A DNA stretch of 64,000 nucleotides from Nocardioidaceae bacterium. Lineage in GTDB: Bacteria > Actinomycetota > Actinomycetes > Propionibacteriales > Nocardioidaceae. Shown here one piece after another: positions 27,954 through 36,151 of the stretch. Position 1 is the first letter of the stretch. Every line of letters begins with the position of its first letter. The notes below the pieces were generated by a model that was given only the letters and a program-made list of their open reading frames with translations, ran no database searches and was not told where the DNA came from. The stretch spans positions 55,386 to 119,385 of the forward strand of contig JAURVT010000016.1 of NCBI GenBank assembly GCA_030655315.1, read 5' to 3'. The position numbers and the translations under genes are program-made.

Positions 27954-29399
27954 TCAGGCCGGCGCCTCGGTGAGGTCGGCGGACCAGCCGGTGTGGAAGG
28001 ACCCGTCGACGTCGGTGCGGCGGTAGGTGTGCGCGCCGAAGTAGTCACGCAGCCCCTGGATCAGGGCCGCCGGGAGCCGCTCGGCCCGCACGCCGTCGTA
28101 GTAGGCGAGCGAGGAGGAGAAGGCCGGGGTGGGGATGCCGACCGTCGCCGCGTGCGCCACGACCCGGCGCCACGAGGGCAGCCCGTCCTCGACGGCCCCG
28201 CGGAAGTAGTCGTCGGCGAGCAGCAGGGGCAGCTCGACGTCGCGCTCGTAGGCCTCGCCGATGCGGTCGAGGAAGCGGGCGCGGATGATGCAGCCACCAC
28301 GCCAGATCCGGGCGACGTCGCCGCGGTCGACGTCCCAGTCGAACTGCGCGCTGCCCGCGGCGACGTGGTCGAAGCCCTGCGAGTAGGCGATCACCTTGGA
28401 CGCGTAGAGCGCGCGCCGGACGTCCTCCACGAACGCGTCGCGGTCGCTGACGTCGCTGTCGCCGGTGCCGGCGGGCAGGCCCTTGGCGGCCTCGCGCTGT
28501 GGCACTCCGCCGGACAGCGCGCGGGCGAACGTCGCCTCGGCGATGCCGGTGATGGGGACGCCGAGGTCGAGCGCGTTCTGCACCGTCCAGCGGCCGGTGC
28601 CCTTCTGCTCGGCCTGGTCCAGCACGACGTCGACGAACGGCTTGCCCGACTGGACGTCGACGTGGGCGAGCACCTCGGCGGTGATCTCGATCAGGTAGGA
28701 GTCGAGGTCGCCCTCGTTCCAGGAGCCGAAGATCTCCGAGATCTCGGCGGGCTCGGCGCCCAGGCCGTGGCGCAGGAGGTCGAACGCCTCGGCGATCAGC
28801 TGCATGTCGGCGTACTCGATGCCGTTGTGGACCATCTTGACGAAGTGGCCGGCGCCGTCGGTGCCGAGGTGCGCGCAGCACGCCTTGCCGTCCACCTGGG
28901 CGGCGATCGACTCGAAGATCGGGCCGAGCTTCTCGTAGGCCTCGGCCGAGCCGCCGACCATGATGCTGGGGCCGTTGAGCGCACCCTCCTCGCCGCCGGA
29001 GACGCCCGCGCCGACGAAGTTGAGGCCCTTCTCGCGCAGCTCCTCCTCGCGACGACGGGTGTCGGGGAAGTGCGCGTTGCCGCAGTCGACGACGATGTCG
29101 CCCTCCTCGAGGAGCGGCACGAGCTGCTCGATCACCGCGTCGGTGGGCTCGCCGGCCTGGACCATGACGATCACCGCGCGGGGTGCCTTGAGCGACGACA
29201 CGAACTCCTCGAGCGACTCCGAGGGGACGAAGTCGCCCTCGTCCCCGTGGTCCGCGACGAGCGAGTCGGTGCGCGACTGCGTGCGGTTGTGGAGCGCCAC
29301 GACGTTGCCGTTGCGAGCCAGGTTGCGGGCGAGGTTGCGGCCCATCACGGCCAGTCCGGTGACACCGATGTCGGCGCGTGCATCCGAGGAAGAGGTCAT
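27954..29399 (-). CDS. gnd: 6-phosphogluconate dehydrogenase, decarboxylating
   Basis: Pentose phosphate pathway enzyme producing ribulose 5-phosphate, CO2 and NAD(P)H. The 481-residue length is that of the long Gnd form. Visible motifs are VTGLAVMGRNLARNLARNG (dinucleotide site), VGAGVSGGEEGALNGPS, GHFVKMVHNGIEYADMQL (catalytic lysine near residue 190) and the C-terminal TYRRTDVDGSFHTGW. GACC and AGGAAG lie just before the ATG at 29399. It is divergent from the XdhC-like gene with 55 bp between. Confidence 0.96.
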   Translation of the reverse strand: MTSSSDARADIGVTGLAVMGRNLARNLARNGNVVALHNRTQSRTDSLVADHGDEGDFVPSESLEEFVSSLKAPRAVIVMVQAGEPTDAVIEQLVPLLEEGDIVVDCGNAHFPDTRRREEELREKGLNFVGAGVSGGEEGALNGPSIMVGGSAEAYEKLGPIFESIAAQVDGKACCAHLGTDGAGHFVKMVHNGIEYADMQLIAEAFDLLRHGLGAEPAEISEIFGSWNEGDLDSYLIEITAEVLAHVDVQSGKPFVDVVLDQAEQKGTGRWTVQNALDLGVPITGIAEATFARALSGGVPQREAAKGLPAGTGDSDVSDRDAFVEDVRRALYASKVIAYSQGFDHVAAGSAQFDWDVDRGDVARIWRGGCIIRARFLDRIGEAYERDVELPLLLADDYFRGAVEDGLPSWRRVVAHAATVGIPTPAFSSSLAYYDGVRAERLPAALIQGLRDYFGAHTYRRTDVDGSFHTGWSADLTEAPA

Positions 29400-29454
29400 G
29401 CATCCATCCTGCCCAGGCGTGGACAGCACGCAAGGCGGGGCCGATGCTGGGACC

Positions 29455-29940
29455 GTGACGACGCCCACACGCACCCTCCTCGTCGTCGGCTCCGGACCCG
29501 TGGCCGACGCCACCGCCCGTCTCGCCGACGTCCTCGGCTGGGCCGTCGAGCCGAGCGACACCGCCCCGCTCGAGCGGCTCGCCGCGCTCGGACCCGGCGA
29601 CGCCGTCGTCGTCCTGAGCCACGACGCCGACGTGGACGGGCCGGCGCTCGCCGCCGCGGTGGCGTCCGACGTCGGGTACGTCGGGGCGATGGGCTCGCGC
29701 CGCACCCAGGACCGGCGCCGCGCGTGGCTCGACGGGCACGGGGTCGACGAGTCCGCGCGGTCCCGCATCCACGGCCCGGCCGGTCTCGACATCGGCGCCG
29801 ACACCCCCGCGGAGATCGCGCTGGCCGTCGTCGCGCAGGTGGTCGCGCTCGACCGCGGCGCCACCGGCGTGCGCGGCGTCGACGAGCGCCGCGGCCCCCT
29901 CCACCCCGACCAGCCCGGCGGGTCCTGCCCCGGCGGCTGA
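29455..29940 (+). CDS. XdhC-like Rossmann-domain protein (xanthine dehydrogenase accessory type)
   Basis: A 161-residue protein matching the C-terminal Rossmann domain of XdhC/CoxI: LLVVGSGPVADATARLA at the start, then SDVGYVGAMGSRRTQDRR and IHGPAGLDIGADTPAEIALAVV. The N-terminal XdhC-CoxI domain with its cysteine is missing, so it is a single-domain form. Full XdhC inserts the sulfurated molybdenum cofactor into hydroxylases; the molybdenum hydroxylase at 60.8-64 kb is a possible client. The GTG start at 29455 has no clear ribosome-binding site. The tail ends in a Cys/Gly-rich CPGG. Confidence 0.8.
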   Translation: MTTPTRTLLVVGSGPVADATARLADVLGWAVEPSDTAPLERLAALGPGDAVVVLSHDADVDGPALAAAVASDVGYVGAMGSRRTQDRRRAWLDGHGVDESARSRIHGPAGLDIGADTPAEIALAVVAQVVALDRGATGVRGVDERRGPLHPDQPGGSCPGG

Positions 29941-29964
29941 CGTCGCGGCCGGCGCGGGTCCAGT

Positions 29965-30018
29965 CACCACGTTCACGTGGTAACTCGCGCGAAGCACGGG
30001 AGATCTCCCGTGTTTCGC
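29965..30018. repeat. AGATCT-centred palindrome (repeat family A, copy 2)
   Basis: CACCACGTTCACGTGGTA at 29965-29982 is followed by a 30-bp palindrome at 29989-30018, centred on AGATCT (30001-30006) and matching at 28 positions. Both blocks correspond to copy 1 at 6355-6432. The expected right outer arm near 30025-30042 is degraded. It lies after the XdhC-like stop, before a converging gene. Confidence 0.78.
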
Positions 30019-30047
30019 ACCATCTGCCGTGGTCGGGCGACGTGAGC

Positions 30048-30083
30048 GAGCCGCCCCAGTGTCTCGGGTCACCGGGGCGGCTC
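30048..30083. terminator. GC hairpin downstream of the XdhC-like gene
   Basis: GAGCCGCCCC at 30048-30057 pairs perfectly with GGGGCGGCTC at 30074-30083 over a 16-base loop, followed by TGGGCCCAGTTT. This is the most terminator-like hairpin of the space, reading on the plus strand, but the T-run is only three bases. Confidence 0.5.
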
Positions 30084-30152
30084 TGGGCCCAGTTTACGAC
30101 GGCGCCCGAGCGACGTGCAGGCGAACGCGAGGCGTCAGCGAGAACGAGGAGT

Positions 30153-30194
30153 TGTCGGTGCCTCAGCGTCCTCTGGGCCGCTGAGCCACCGACA
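30153..30194. repeat. Hairpin with TGTCGGTG/CACCGACA ends
   Basis: TGTCGGTGCCTCAGCG at 30153-30168 pairs with CGCTGAGCCACCGACA at 30179-30194 with a single mismatch and a 10-base loop. The terminal eight bases are the same as in the hairpins at 46993-47034 and nearly those at 40547-40584, so it may be a diverged member of that family. It sits just before the stop of the converging HAD gene. Confidence 0.65.
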
Positions 30195-30211
30195 GCTCCG
30201 GGTCAGCCGCG

Positions 30212-30889
30212 TCAGGTCCAGCGCGCGACCGTCACCCGGTCGCCCAGCTCGGCCTCGGCGCGGGCGACGGCGAAGGCGCCGGGGTTGACCAGGACGGTGT
30301 GGTCGCTGGCCCGCATCAGGGGGAGGTCGGCCAGGGAGTCGGTGTGGACCACGACGTAGGGCGGACGGATGCCCGCGGCGAGGAGGCCGGCGAGCTTGCC
30401 CTCGTGGTAGTTGTGCGGGCCGAGCCCGAGGAACGGGCCGACGGACGACAGCCCCGACCCCACCAGCTCGGCCTCGGCCAGCCCGACGCCGTCGAGGAGC
30501 GCCCGGGCGAGCGGCTCGGCCGACGCGGTGGTGACGACGACGCGCTCGCCGTCGGACAGCCGGCGACGGGCCTCGGCGACCGCCTGGACGGTGATCCACT
30601 CGCGGTGCGACGCGAACTCCTGGCCGACCTGGTGCAGGCGCGCGACCACGCGCTCGCGGTCGGCGCCGAACATCGCCACCTGCACGAGCGCCTTGGCCGG
30701 GATGCGGCGGAGCGCCGGCGAGCGGCGCGTCAGCCCGATCCCGATCAGGCCCGGGATGGAGGCGGGAACCCTCCACCAGTCCCGGAACAGGACCTGGCTG
30801 ACGTACCGCGTCATGGTGTCGCGGTGCGTCAGGACCCCGTCGAGGTCGAACAGCGCAGTCGGACGGTCGTCGTTCGTCCCAGGAGGCAT
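30212..30889 (-). CDS. HAD-superfamily hydrolase (HAD-IB, SerB-like)
   Basis: A 225-residue phosphatase-like protein: motif I FDLDGVLTHRDTMTRY, motif II VTTASAEPLA, and motif III/IV GKLAGLLAA and VVHTDSLADLPLM. The spacing is that of HAD-IB enzymes such as phosphoserine phosphatase or lipid-phosphate phosphatases. ATG 30889 is chosen because GCAGGA lies 8 bases upstream; ATG 30898 is an in-frame alternative. In motif III/IV Ser follows the Asp, where many relatives have it too. Substrate unknown. Confidence 0.82.
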   Translation of the reverse strand: MPPGTNDDRPTALFDLDGVLTHRDTMTRYVSQVLFRDWWRVPASIPGLIGIGLTRRSPALRRIPAKALVQVAMFGADRERVVARLHQVGQEFASHREWITVQAVAEARRRLSDGERVVVTTASAEPLARALLDGVGLAEAELVGSGLSSVGPFLGLGPHNYHEGKLAGLLAAGIRPPYVVVHTDSLADLPLMRASDHTVLVNPGAFAVARAEAELGDRVTVARWT

Positions 30890-30953
30890 GGGCGACATCC
30901 TGCCGCACCACCGCCGGTCCGTCAGGAACCGACCTGGGCGATCGCCTCGTCGA

Positions 30954-31151
30954 TCAGCGGACGTACTGGTCGACCATCCACGGCACCGTCAGGGGGTTCG
31001 TGATCGACGACGCGGTGACGAACGACTGGTCCGTGCTCGCCACGACCGAGCCCCGCTCGACCGCCTGGATCGCGGCGTGCACCGGCTGCGCCTCGGCCCT
31101 CCCGTCGGTGTCGACGACCGGATCGGACCACAGCCCCTTCGTGCGCAGCAT
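30954..31151 (-). CDS. Small conserved-looking protein, 65 residues, unknown
   Basis: The frame begins MLRTKGLWSDPVVDTDGRAE and ends TVPWMVDQYVR. Its codons end in G or C at almost every position, its amino acid mix is balanced, and the other frames over the same bases are Arg/Pro-rich, so it looks truly coding. GTG 31157 is an in-frame alternative start. It is followed 64 bp later by the HAD gene in the same direction and is divergent from the LolA-like gene. I do not recognise the family; a fragment of a larger protein cannot be excluded. Confidence 0.6.
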   Translation of the reverse strand: MLRTKGLWSDPVVDTDGRAEAQPVHAAIQAVERGSVVASTDQSFVTASSITNPLTVPWMVDQYVR

Positions 31152-31230
31152 CGACACCCGGTGCTCGTCCCGAGGACGGGAGGGTCGTGATCGCCCTGCC
31201 ACCCCACCGCCCCGCCCGTACCGTGGCGAG

Positions 31231-32334
31231 GTGACGCGAGGACGACGATGGGCGGTGGTGGCGGTGCTCGCCGCCGCCGTGGTGGCGGCGCCGTACGTGG
31301 GCCGCGCCGTTCCGGTCCCCGACGCCGACCTCTCCCCCGCCCAGGTGGTCGCCGCGGTGGAGTCGTCCGCGGCCGTCGAGCACTCCGGGTACGTCGAGTC
31401 CGACGGCGCGATCCAGGTGCCGCAGGCCGACACCTTCGAGGGCATCGCCACCCTGCTGGGCGAGCGCAACCGCGTCCGCGTCTACTGGCGCGGCGCCGAC
31501 GACTGGCGCGTCGACCGCGTGCGGGCCACCGGCGAGACGGACATCTTCCACCGGCCCGAGGGCACGCTGCGGTGGGTGTACGAGTCGGGCAACGCGACGG
31601 TCACCCGCGCCGCCCCGGTCCGCCTCCCCGACACCTCCGACGTCCTGCCCGGCCAGCTCGCGCGACGCGTGCTCGACGGCGCGACGGCCTCCGAGCTGTC
31701 CGCGCTGGCGCCCCGTCGGGTCGCGGGCCTCGAGGCGGTCGGCGTCCGGCTGCGGCCCTCGGACGCCCAGGCGAGCATCGACCGCGCCGACGTGTGGGCC
31801 GACCCCGACACCGGACTGCCGCTGCGGGTCGACGTCTACGCGGCCGGCGAGACGCGTCCGTCGCTGTCGTCGCGCTACGCCGACGTCGACCTGACGGCCC
31901 CGGCCGCCTCGACCACGTCGTTCGACCCGCCGCCGGGCACCGACGTGAGGTTCGACGAGACGATCGACGTCGCCGACGCGTCCAACACCTTCGCGCCGTA
32001 CCGCGCGCCGGACGAGCTCGCCGGGCTGCAGGCACGCGAGGGCCGGCCCGAGCTGCCCACCCGAGCCGTCGGCGTCTACGGGCGCGGACCCACCGTGCTC
32101 CTCTTCATCCCCCTGCGCGGGCGGGCGGCCGAGCCGCTGCGCGAGCAGCTGGCCCGCACGCCGGGCGTCCGCGAGACCGCGAGCGGCACGGGCGTCGACC
32201 TCGGCCCGCTGTCGATCCTCGTCACCCCCGAACGACGGCGCGGCAGCGGCTTCCTGCTCGCCGGCACCGTCACCCCCCAGACCCTGGACCGCGCCGCGGC
32301 CGAGGTCGCCGACCTTCGAGCGAGGTTCTCGTGA
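31231..32334 (+). CDS. LolA-like periplasm-facing lipid-binding protein of an ABC exporter operon
   Basis: A 367-residue protein with an N-terminal membrane anchor (VVAVLAAAVVAAPYVG) followed by a beta-rich domain like the LolA/RseB fold: VYWRGADDWRVDRVRATGET, then LRWVYESGNATVTRA. Such proteins bind lipids or lipoproteins outside the membrane. It has no lipobox cysteine, so it is probably held by the N-terminal helix. The GTG start at 31231 follows GGCGAG. It overlaps the ATP-binding gene (GTGA), so it probably works with that exporter. Confidence 0.72.
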   Translation: MTRGRRWAVVAVLAAAVVAAPYVGRAVPVPDADLSPAQVVAAVESSAAVEHSGYVESDGAIQVPQADTFEGIATLLGERNRVRVYWRGADDWRVDRVRATGETDIFHRPEGTLRWVYESGNATVTRAAPVRLPDTSDVLPGQLARRVLDGATASELSALAPRRVAGLEAVGVRLRPSDAQASIDRADVWADPDTGLPLRVDVYAAGETRPSLSSRYADVDLTAPAASTTSFDPPPGTDVRFDETIDVADASNTFAPYRAPDELAGLQAREGRPELPTRAVGVYGRGPTVLLFIPLRGRAAEPLREQLARTPGVRETASGTGVDLGPLSILVTPERRRGSGFLLAGTVTPQTLDRAAAEVADLRARFS

Positions 32335-33263
32335 TCCGCACCCAGGGCCTGACCAAGCGCTACGGCGCGGTCCGGGCCGTCGACTCGGTCGACCTCGACG
32401 TCCGTGAGGGCGACGTGTTCGGCTTCCTCGGCGCCAACGGGTCGGGCAAGACCACGACCGTGCGCATGCTGCTCGGCCTGGTGCTCGCCACCGGCGGCGA
32501 GATCGAGCTGCTCGGCGACCCCATGCCCAAGGCGGCGATGACGGTGCTGCCCCAGGTCGGCGCGCTCGTCGAGGGTCCCGCGGCCTACCCGCACCTCTCC
32601 GGGCGGGCCAACCTCTCGCTGCTGGACGCCGCCGGCCGGGGCACCCGGACCCGGGGACGACGCGCGCGCGTCGCGTCCGTCATCGAGCAGGTCGGTCTGG
32701 ACCCCGGCGACCGGCGCGGCGTCCGCACCTACTCGCTCGGCATGCGCCAGCGGCTCGGGCTGGCCTCGGCACTGCTCCGCCGGCCCCGGCTGCTGATCCT
32801 GGACGAGCCCACCAACGGCCTGGACCCGCAGGGGATCCACGAGATCCGCGAGCTGCTCCTCGAGCTCAACCGCGCCGGCACCACGATCTTCCTCTCGAGC
32901 CACCTGCTGTCCGAGGTCGAGCAGCTCTGCACGCGCGTCGGCGTGCTCGACCGCGGACGTCTCGTCGTGCAGGACGACATGGCCGCGCTCAGCGGGCCCA
33001 CCGGGCGCACCGTCGTCCGCACGCCCGACGCCGCCCAGGCCGTCCGGCTGCTCACCGCCCAGCTGGTCTCGGCCGACGGCGATCGCCTCGTGGTCGACGA
33101 CGGCGACTCCGCCGCGGTGAACCACCGCCTCGTGTCGTCGGGCCTCCGCGTCCGCGAGGTCGGGCCCGAGCGCCGCGACCTCGAGCAGGTGGTGCTCGCC
33201 GCGAGCAGCCAGGAGCGTCGCGCGCAGGACCACGTGGTCGACGCCGGGGTGGTGCGGTCGTGA
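32331..33263 (+). CDS. ABC transporter ATP-binding protein (ABC-2 exporter)
   Basis: A 310-residue ATPase: Walker A GANGSGKTT (near residue 38), signature YSLGMRQRLGLA, Walker B LLILDEPTNGLDP, and switch His in IFLSSHLLSEVE. A C-terminal extension of about 90 residues follows the switch, as in multidrug or lantibiotic-type exporters (BcrA/CcmA-like). GTG 32331 overlaps the LolA-like stop; its own stop overlaps the permease start. Substrate unknown. Confidence 0.92.
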   Translation: MIRTQGLTKRYGAVRAVDSVDLDVREGDVFGFLGANGSGKTTTVRMLLGLVLATGGEIELLGDPMPKAAMTVLPQVGALVEGPAAYPHLSGRANLSLLDAAGRGTRTRGRRARVASVIEQVGLDPGDRRGVRTYSLGMRQRLGLASALLRRPRLLILDEPTNGLDPQGIHEIRELLLELNRAGTTIFLSSHLLSEVEQLCTRVGVLDRGRLVVQDDMAALSGPTGRTVVRTPDAAQAVRLLTAQLVSADGDRLVVDDGDSAAVNHRLVSSGLRVREVGPERRDLEQVVLAASSQERRAQDHVVDAGVVRS

Positions 33264-34075
33264 TCCGCGTCGAGCTGGTCAAGCTGCTGCGGCGTCCCCG
33301 TACCTGGGTGACGATCGCGATGCTCAACGCCCTGCCCACGCTCGTGGCGGTGCTGCTGGCGCTGACCGACATCGGCCCGCGGCCGGGCACGGGCCCGCCG
33401 TTCCTGTCGGCCGTGCTCACCGACGGGACGCTGTTCCCGCTCGCGGCGCTGGCGATCGTGCTGCCGCTGTTCCTGCCGGTCGCGGTGGCCGTGATCGGCG
33501 GCGAGGCGATCGCGGGCGAGGCGCAGACCGGGACGCTGCGCTACCTGCTCGTGCGGCCCGTCGGACGCACCCGGCTGATCGTCGCGAAGATGGTGAGCGT
33601 CGTCGCATTCGTGCTGCTGGCCGTCGTGGTCGTGGCCGTCGTCGGCTACGTCGTGGGGCAGCTGCTGCTCGGCGACGGCGACCCCAGCGGCGCCGTGGCC
33701 AGCGTGTCGGGCACCTCCCTCGACAGCACCCAGATCGCCCAGCGGACGCTCCTCGCCCTGGGCTACGTGACCCTCTCGATGCTGGGCGTCGCGGCGCTCG
33801 CCCTGCTGCTGTCGACCTTCACCGACTCCGCGATCGGGGCGGCGCTCGGCACCGTCGCGTTCCTCGTGGCCTCGACGGTGCTGCTCGGCCTCGACGCGGC
33901 CGACGCGCTGCAGCCGTGGCTGCCGACCCGGTACTGGCTCGCGTTCGTCGACCTGTTCCGCGACCCGATCCTGTGGCGCGACGTCGTCCGCGGCGTCCTG
34001 CTGCAGGGCGCGTACCTGCTCGTCTTCCTCGGGGCCGCGTGGGCCAACTTCACCACCAAGGACGTCACCAGCTGA
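33260..34075 (+). CDS. ABC-2 type transporter permease
   Basis: A 271-residue membrane protein with about six hydrophobic helices. It starts with the amphipathic VIRVELVKLLRRPRTWVT typical of ABC-2 permeases, and GEAIAGEAQTGTLRYLLVRPVGRTRLIVAK (in outline) is the conserved cytosolic loop contacting the ATPase. It overlaps the ATPase gene by 4 bases (GTGA) and ends the operon. A 78-bp palindromic element follows the stop before the converging lipase gene. Confidence 0.9.
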   Translation: MIRVELVKLLRRPRTWVTIAMLNALPTLVAVLLALTDIGPRPGTGPPFLSAVLTDGTLFPLAALAIVLPLFLPVAVAVIGGEAIAGEAQTGTLRYLLVRPVGRTRLIVAKMVSVVAFVLLAVVVVAVVGYVVGQLLLGDGDPSGAVASVSGTSLDSTQIAQRTLLALGYVTLSMLGVAALALLLSTFTDSAIGAALGTVAFLVASTVLLGLDAADALQPWLPTRYWLAFVDLFRDPILWRDVVRGVLLQGAYLLVFLGAAWANFTTKDVTS

Positions 34076-34087
34076 GCGGTCCGTTGC

Positions 34088-34165
34088 CGAGTGGCGCAGA
34101 CGTGTGCCCGAGCGGCGCAGGATCGGGGTCCGGGTCGGCGTGTCGGCCCGGATCTGCGCCACTCG
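34088..34165. repeat. Imperfect palindrome between converging genes
   Basis: CGAGTGGCGCAGA at 34088-34100 pairs perfectly with TCTGCGCCACTCG at 34153-34165. Between them, GAGCGGCGCAGG is a near copy of the left arm in direct orientation, and further GC-rich pairing is possible. It fills the space between the ABC permease and lipase stops. One copy seen. Confidence 0.7.
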
Positions 34166-34183
34166 CGGGACGGGGGCGCGGGG

Positions 34184-34969
34184 TCAGCCGCAGTCGACGT
34201 CGCGCGGGGCGGCGGGCGGGGCGGAGCCGAGGGCCGACTCGAGCAGCGCGAGGGTGACCGGGTCGCCGGGGAGCTCGCCGTGGCTGGTGGCCGCGTCCGG
34301 GCAGAGGTCCTGGACGAGGACGTCCCTCGCCCCCTCCAGCGACGCCGAGTCGGTGGGGGTGACCACCTGGTCCGACGTCGACCGCACGGTGGCCCAGAGC
34401 GGGCCGTCGGGCGTCTCGTCCCCGGCGTTCAGCCGGCGCAGCACGTCGCTGTCGGGGTCGAGCTGCTCGCAGGCGACGGGGCAGCCCACCGCCTGGGTGG
34501 CCAGTGCCGCGACGGTCGTGCCGTGGTGGGGCGACCCGACCGTCAGCACGCGCCGCGCCTTCGACGCCCCGCCCTGGTCCCGCACCCAGATCCGGGCGAC
34601 CACCCCGCCGGCGGAGTAGCCGACGACGTCCACCGACGGCGCCCCCGACCGCTCCAGGATGCCGTCGACGAAGACCGTGAGTCGCTGCGCCTGCGCGTCG
34701 AGGTCACCGGTGTTGTCACCATCGGGCGGCAGCACCGAGACCTCCCGGCCGATGTTCCGCAGCCCCAGCACCAGGGGACGGAGCGCGACGGTGCCGCCGC
34801 CGTAGCCCGGCACCACCACGACCGGCCCGAGCCGGTCCTGCGGGACCGGGTCGGGCGACGTCAGCGTCCGCGAGACCACCACGGCGGCCACGGCGAGCAC
34901 CGCCAGCGCGACGAGCGCGGCCACCCCGACCACGAGGCGACGGCGGGCGGGCGGCAGCGAGTCGAGCAC
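34184..34969 (-). CDS. Exported or membrane-anchored lipase (alpha/beta hydrolase)
   Basis: A 261-residue hydrolase with an N-terminal membrane segment (LVVGVAALVALAVLAVAAVV, about residues 11-30) and then a lipase fold: VVVPGYGGGT as the oxyanion region, nucleophile elbow VVGYSAGGVVA, and VGSPHHGTTVAA after it, as in bacterial triacylglycerol lipases. Four late cysteines (CPVAC, LCPD, VDCG) could form disulfides outside the cell. The GTG start at 34969 is chosen. It is followed in the same direction from the DAG kinase gene, which suggests a lipid-related pair. Confidence 0.85.
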   Translation of the reverse strand: MLDSLPPARRRLVVGVAALVALAVLAVAAVVVSRTLTSPDPVPQDRLGPVVVVPGYGGGTVALRPLVLGLRNIGREVSVLPPDGDNTGDLDAQAQRLTVFVDGILERSGAPSVDVVGYSAGGVVARIWVRDQGGASKARRVLTVGSPHHGTTVAALATQAVGCPVACEQLDPDSDVLRRLNAGDETPDGPLWATVRSTSDQVVTPTDSASLEGARDVLVQDLCPDAATSHGELPGDPVTLALLESALGSAPPAAPRDVDCG

Positions 34970-35006
34970 GACCCATCATCACCCGCCCGCGCCAGGGGCG
35001 CGCGGC

Positions 35007-35981
35007 TCAGGCGGCAGGCGCGTCGCCGCTCACGTCGACCTCGCGGTGCCGGCCGTCCGCGCGCGCCGCGGTCGAGCCGACGGGCACGATCACGTCGAGC
35101 GCGTTCCGGTCGACCGTGAACGTCTGGGGCGTCGAGGTGACGACCTCGCCGTCGACGTTGATGGGCAGGTCGGGATCGGTGCGCACCTCGACCGCGCGCG
35201 TGGTGAGGTGGGTGACGTTCTCGTGCTGGACGAACGAGCCGTCCTTGAGGAACCGGGCGATGCTCACGTGCTCGCGCAGCCGGCCCTGGGTGATGGCGTA
35301 GACGTCGAGCAGGTGGTCGTCGATGCCCGCCGTGGGCGACACGGCGTTGCCGCCGCCGTAGAAGCGGCCGTTGCCGACGGCCACCTGCAGCAGCCCGTCG
35401 AGGCGGATGGTCTCGTGGTCGCCGGCGGGGAAGACCAGCTCGGCCGAGAACGGCTCGTGGCTCCGGTAGGCACGCAACGCGGCCAGCGGGTAGGCGATCG
35501 GACCGAGCCGGCGCTTGAGCACCGGGCTCAGGGCCCGCGTGACGCCGACGGACAGCCCGAGCGAGGCGACGTTGAGGAACGGCAGACCCCCGACGCGTCC
35601 GAGGTCGATGTCGACCACCGTGCCCTCGACGATCGTGTCGCAGGCAGCGGCCAGGTCGGTGGGCAGCTCGAGCGTGCGGGCGAGGTCGTTCGCGGTGCCG
35701 AGCGGCAGCACGCCGAGCACGGCCCCGGACCCGGCGACCACGTCGACGACGCTGCTGATCGTCCCGTCGCCGCCGCCCACCACGACGAGGTCGACGCCGT
35801 CGGACACCAGGTGCTCGACGGTCTCGGACAGCCGGCTCGCGTCGGTGACGGGGTAGGACTCCTCCACCGGGACCCCGGCGGCGACGAGCCGCTCGTGCGC
35901 CTCCTCGTACGCGTCGGCGCCGCGGCGCGAGGCGGTGTTGACGACGAGCGCGGCGCGGGACGGACGGAAGGGGGAAGGCAT
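35007..35981 (-). CDS. Diacylglycerol kinase family lipid kinase (DagK/YegS type)
   Basis: A 324-residue soluble lipid kinase that phosphorylates diacylglycerol or a related lipid. The ATP-binding signature VVVGGGDGTISSVV lies near residue 68, and GVLPLGTANDLAR follows; both are diagnostic of the catalytic domain. VNVDGEVV near the end (as INVDGEVV) is the usual C-terminal signature with its Asp and Glu. It lies 37 bp upstream of the lipase in the same direction. The ATG start at 35981 gives MPSPFRPSRAALVVNTAS. Confidence 0.92.
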   Translation of the reverse strand: MPSPFRPSRAALVVNTASRRGADAYEEAHERLVAAGVPVEESYPVTDASRLSETVEHLVSDGVDLVVVGGGDGTISSVVDVVAGSGAVLGVLPLGTANDLARTLELPTDLAAACDTIVEGTVVDIDLGRVGGLPFLNVASLGLSVGVTRALSPVLKRRLGPIAYPLAALRAYRSHEPFSAELVFPAGDHETIRLDGLLQVAVGNGRFYGGGNAVSPTAGIDDHLLDVYAITQGRLREHVSIARFLKDGSFVQHENVTHLTTRAVEVRTDPDLPINVDGEVVTSTPQTFTVDRNALDVIVPVGSTAARADGRHREVDVSGDAPAA

Positions 35982-36151
35982 GCGGCCAGGCTAGGCGGGG
36001 TTCCTGAGCGTCCGATGAGGGGTCGATGAGAGGTCCGTCAGGCGGCCGCGCCGACCCGGGAGCGTCCTCGGGCCCCTCCCCCTACGATCGGTGACGAGCC
36101 CGTCCCCGCCTCGGGCGCACGACCTCGCCCCGACCCCGAGAGGCCCGTCCC

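Noticed and set aside
30085..30150. A tRNA or small RNA gene between the hairpins
   Set aside because: No cloverleaf, TTCGA-type loop or CCA end could be placed; the bases show only weak local pairing.
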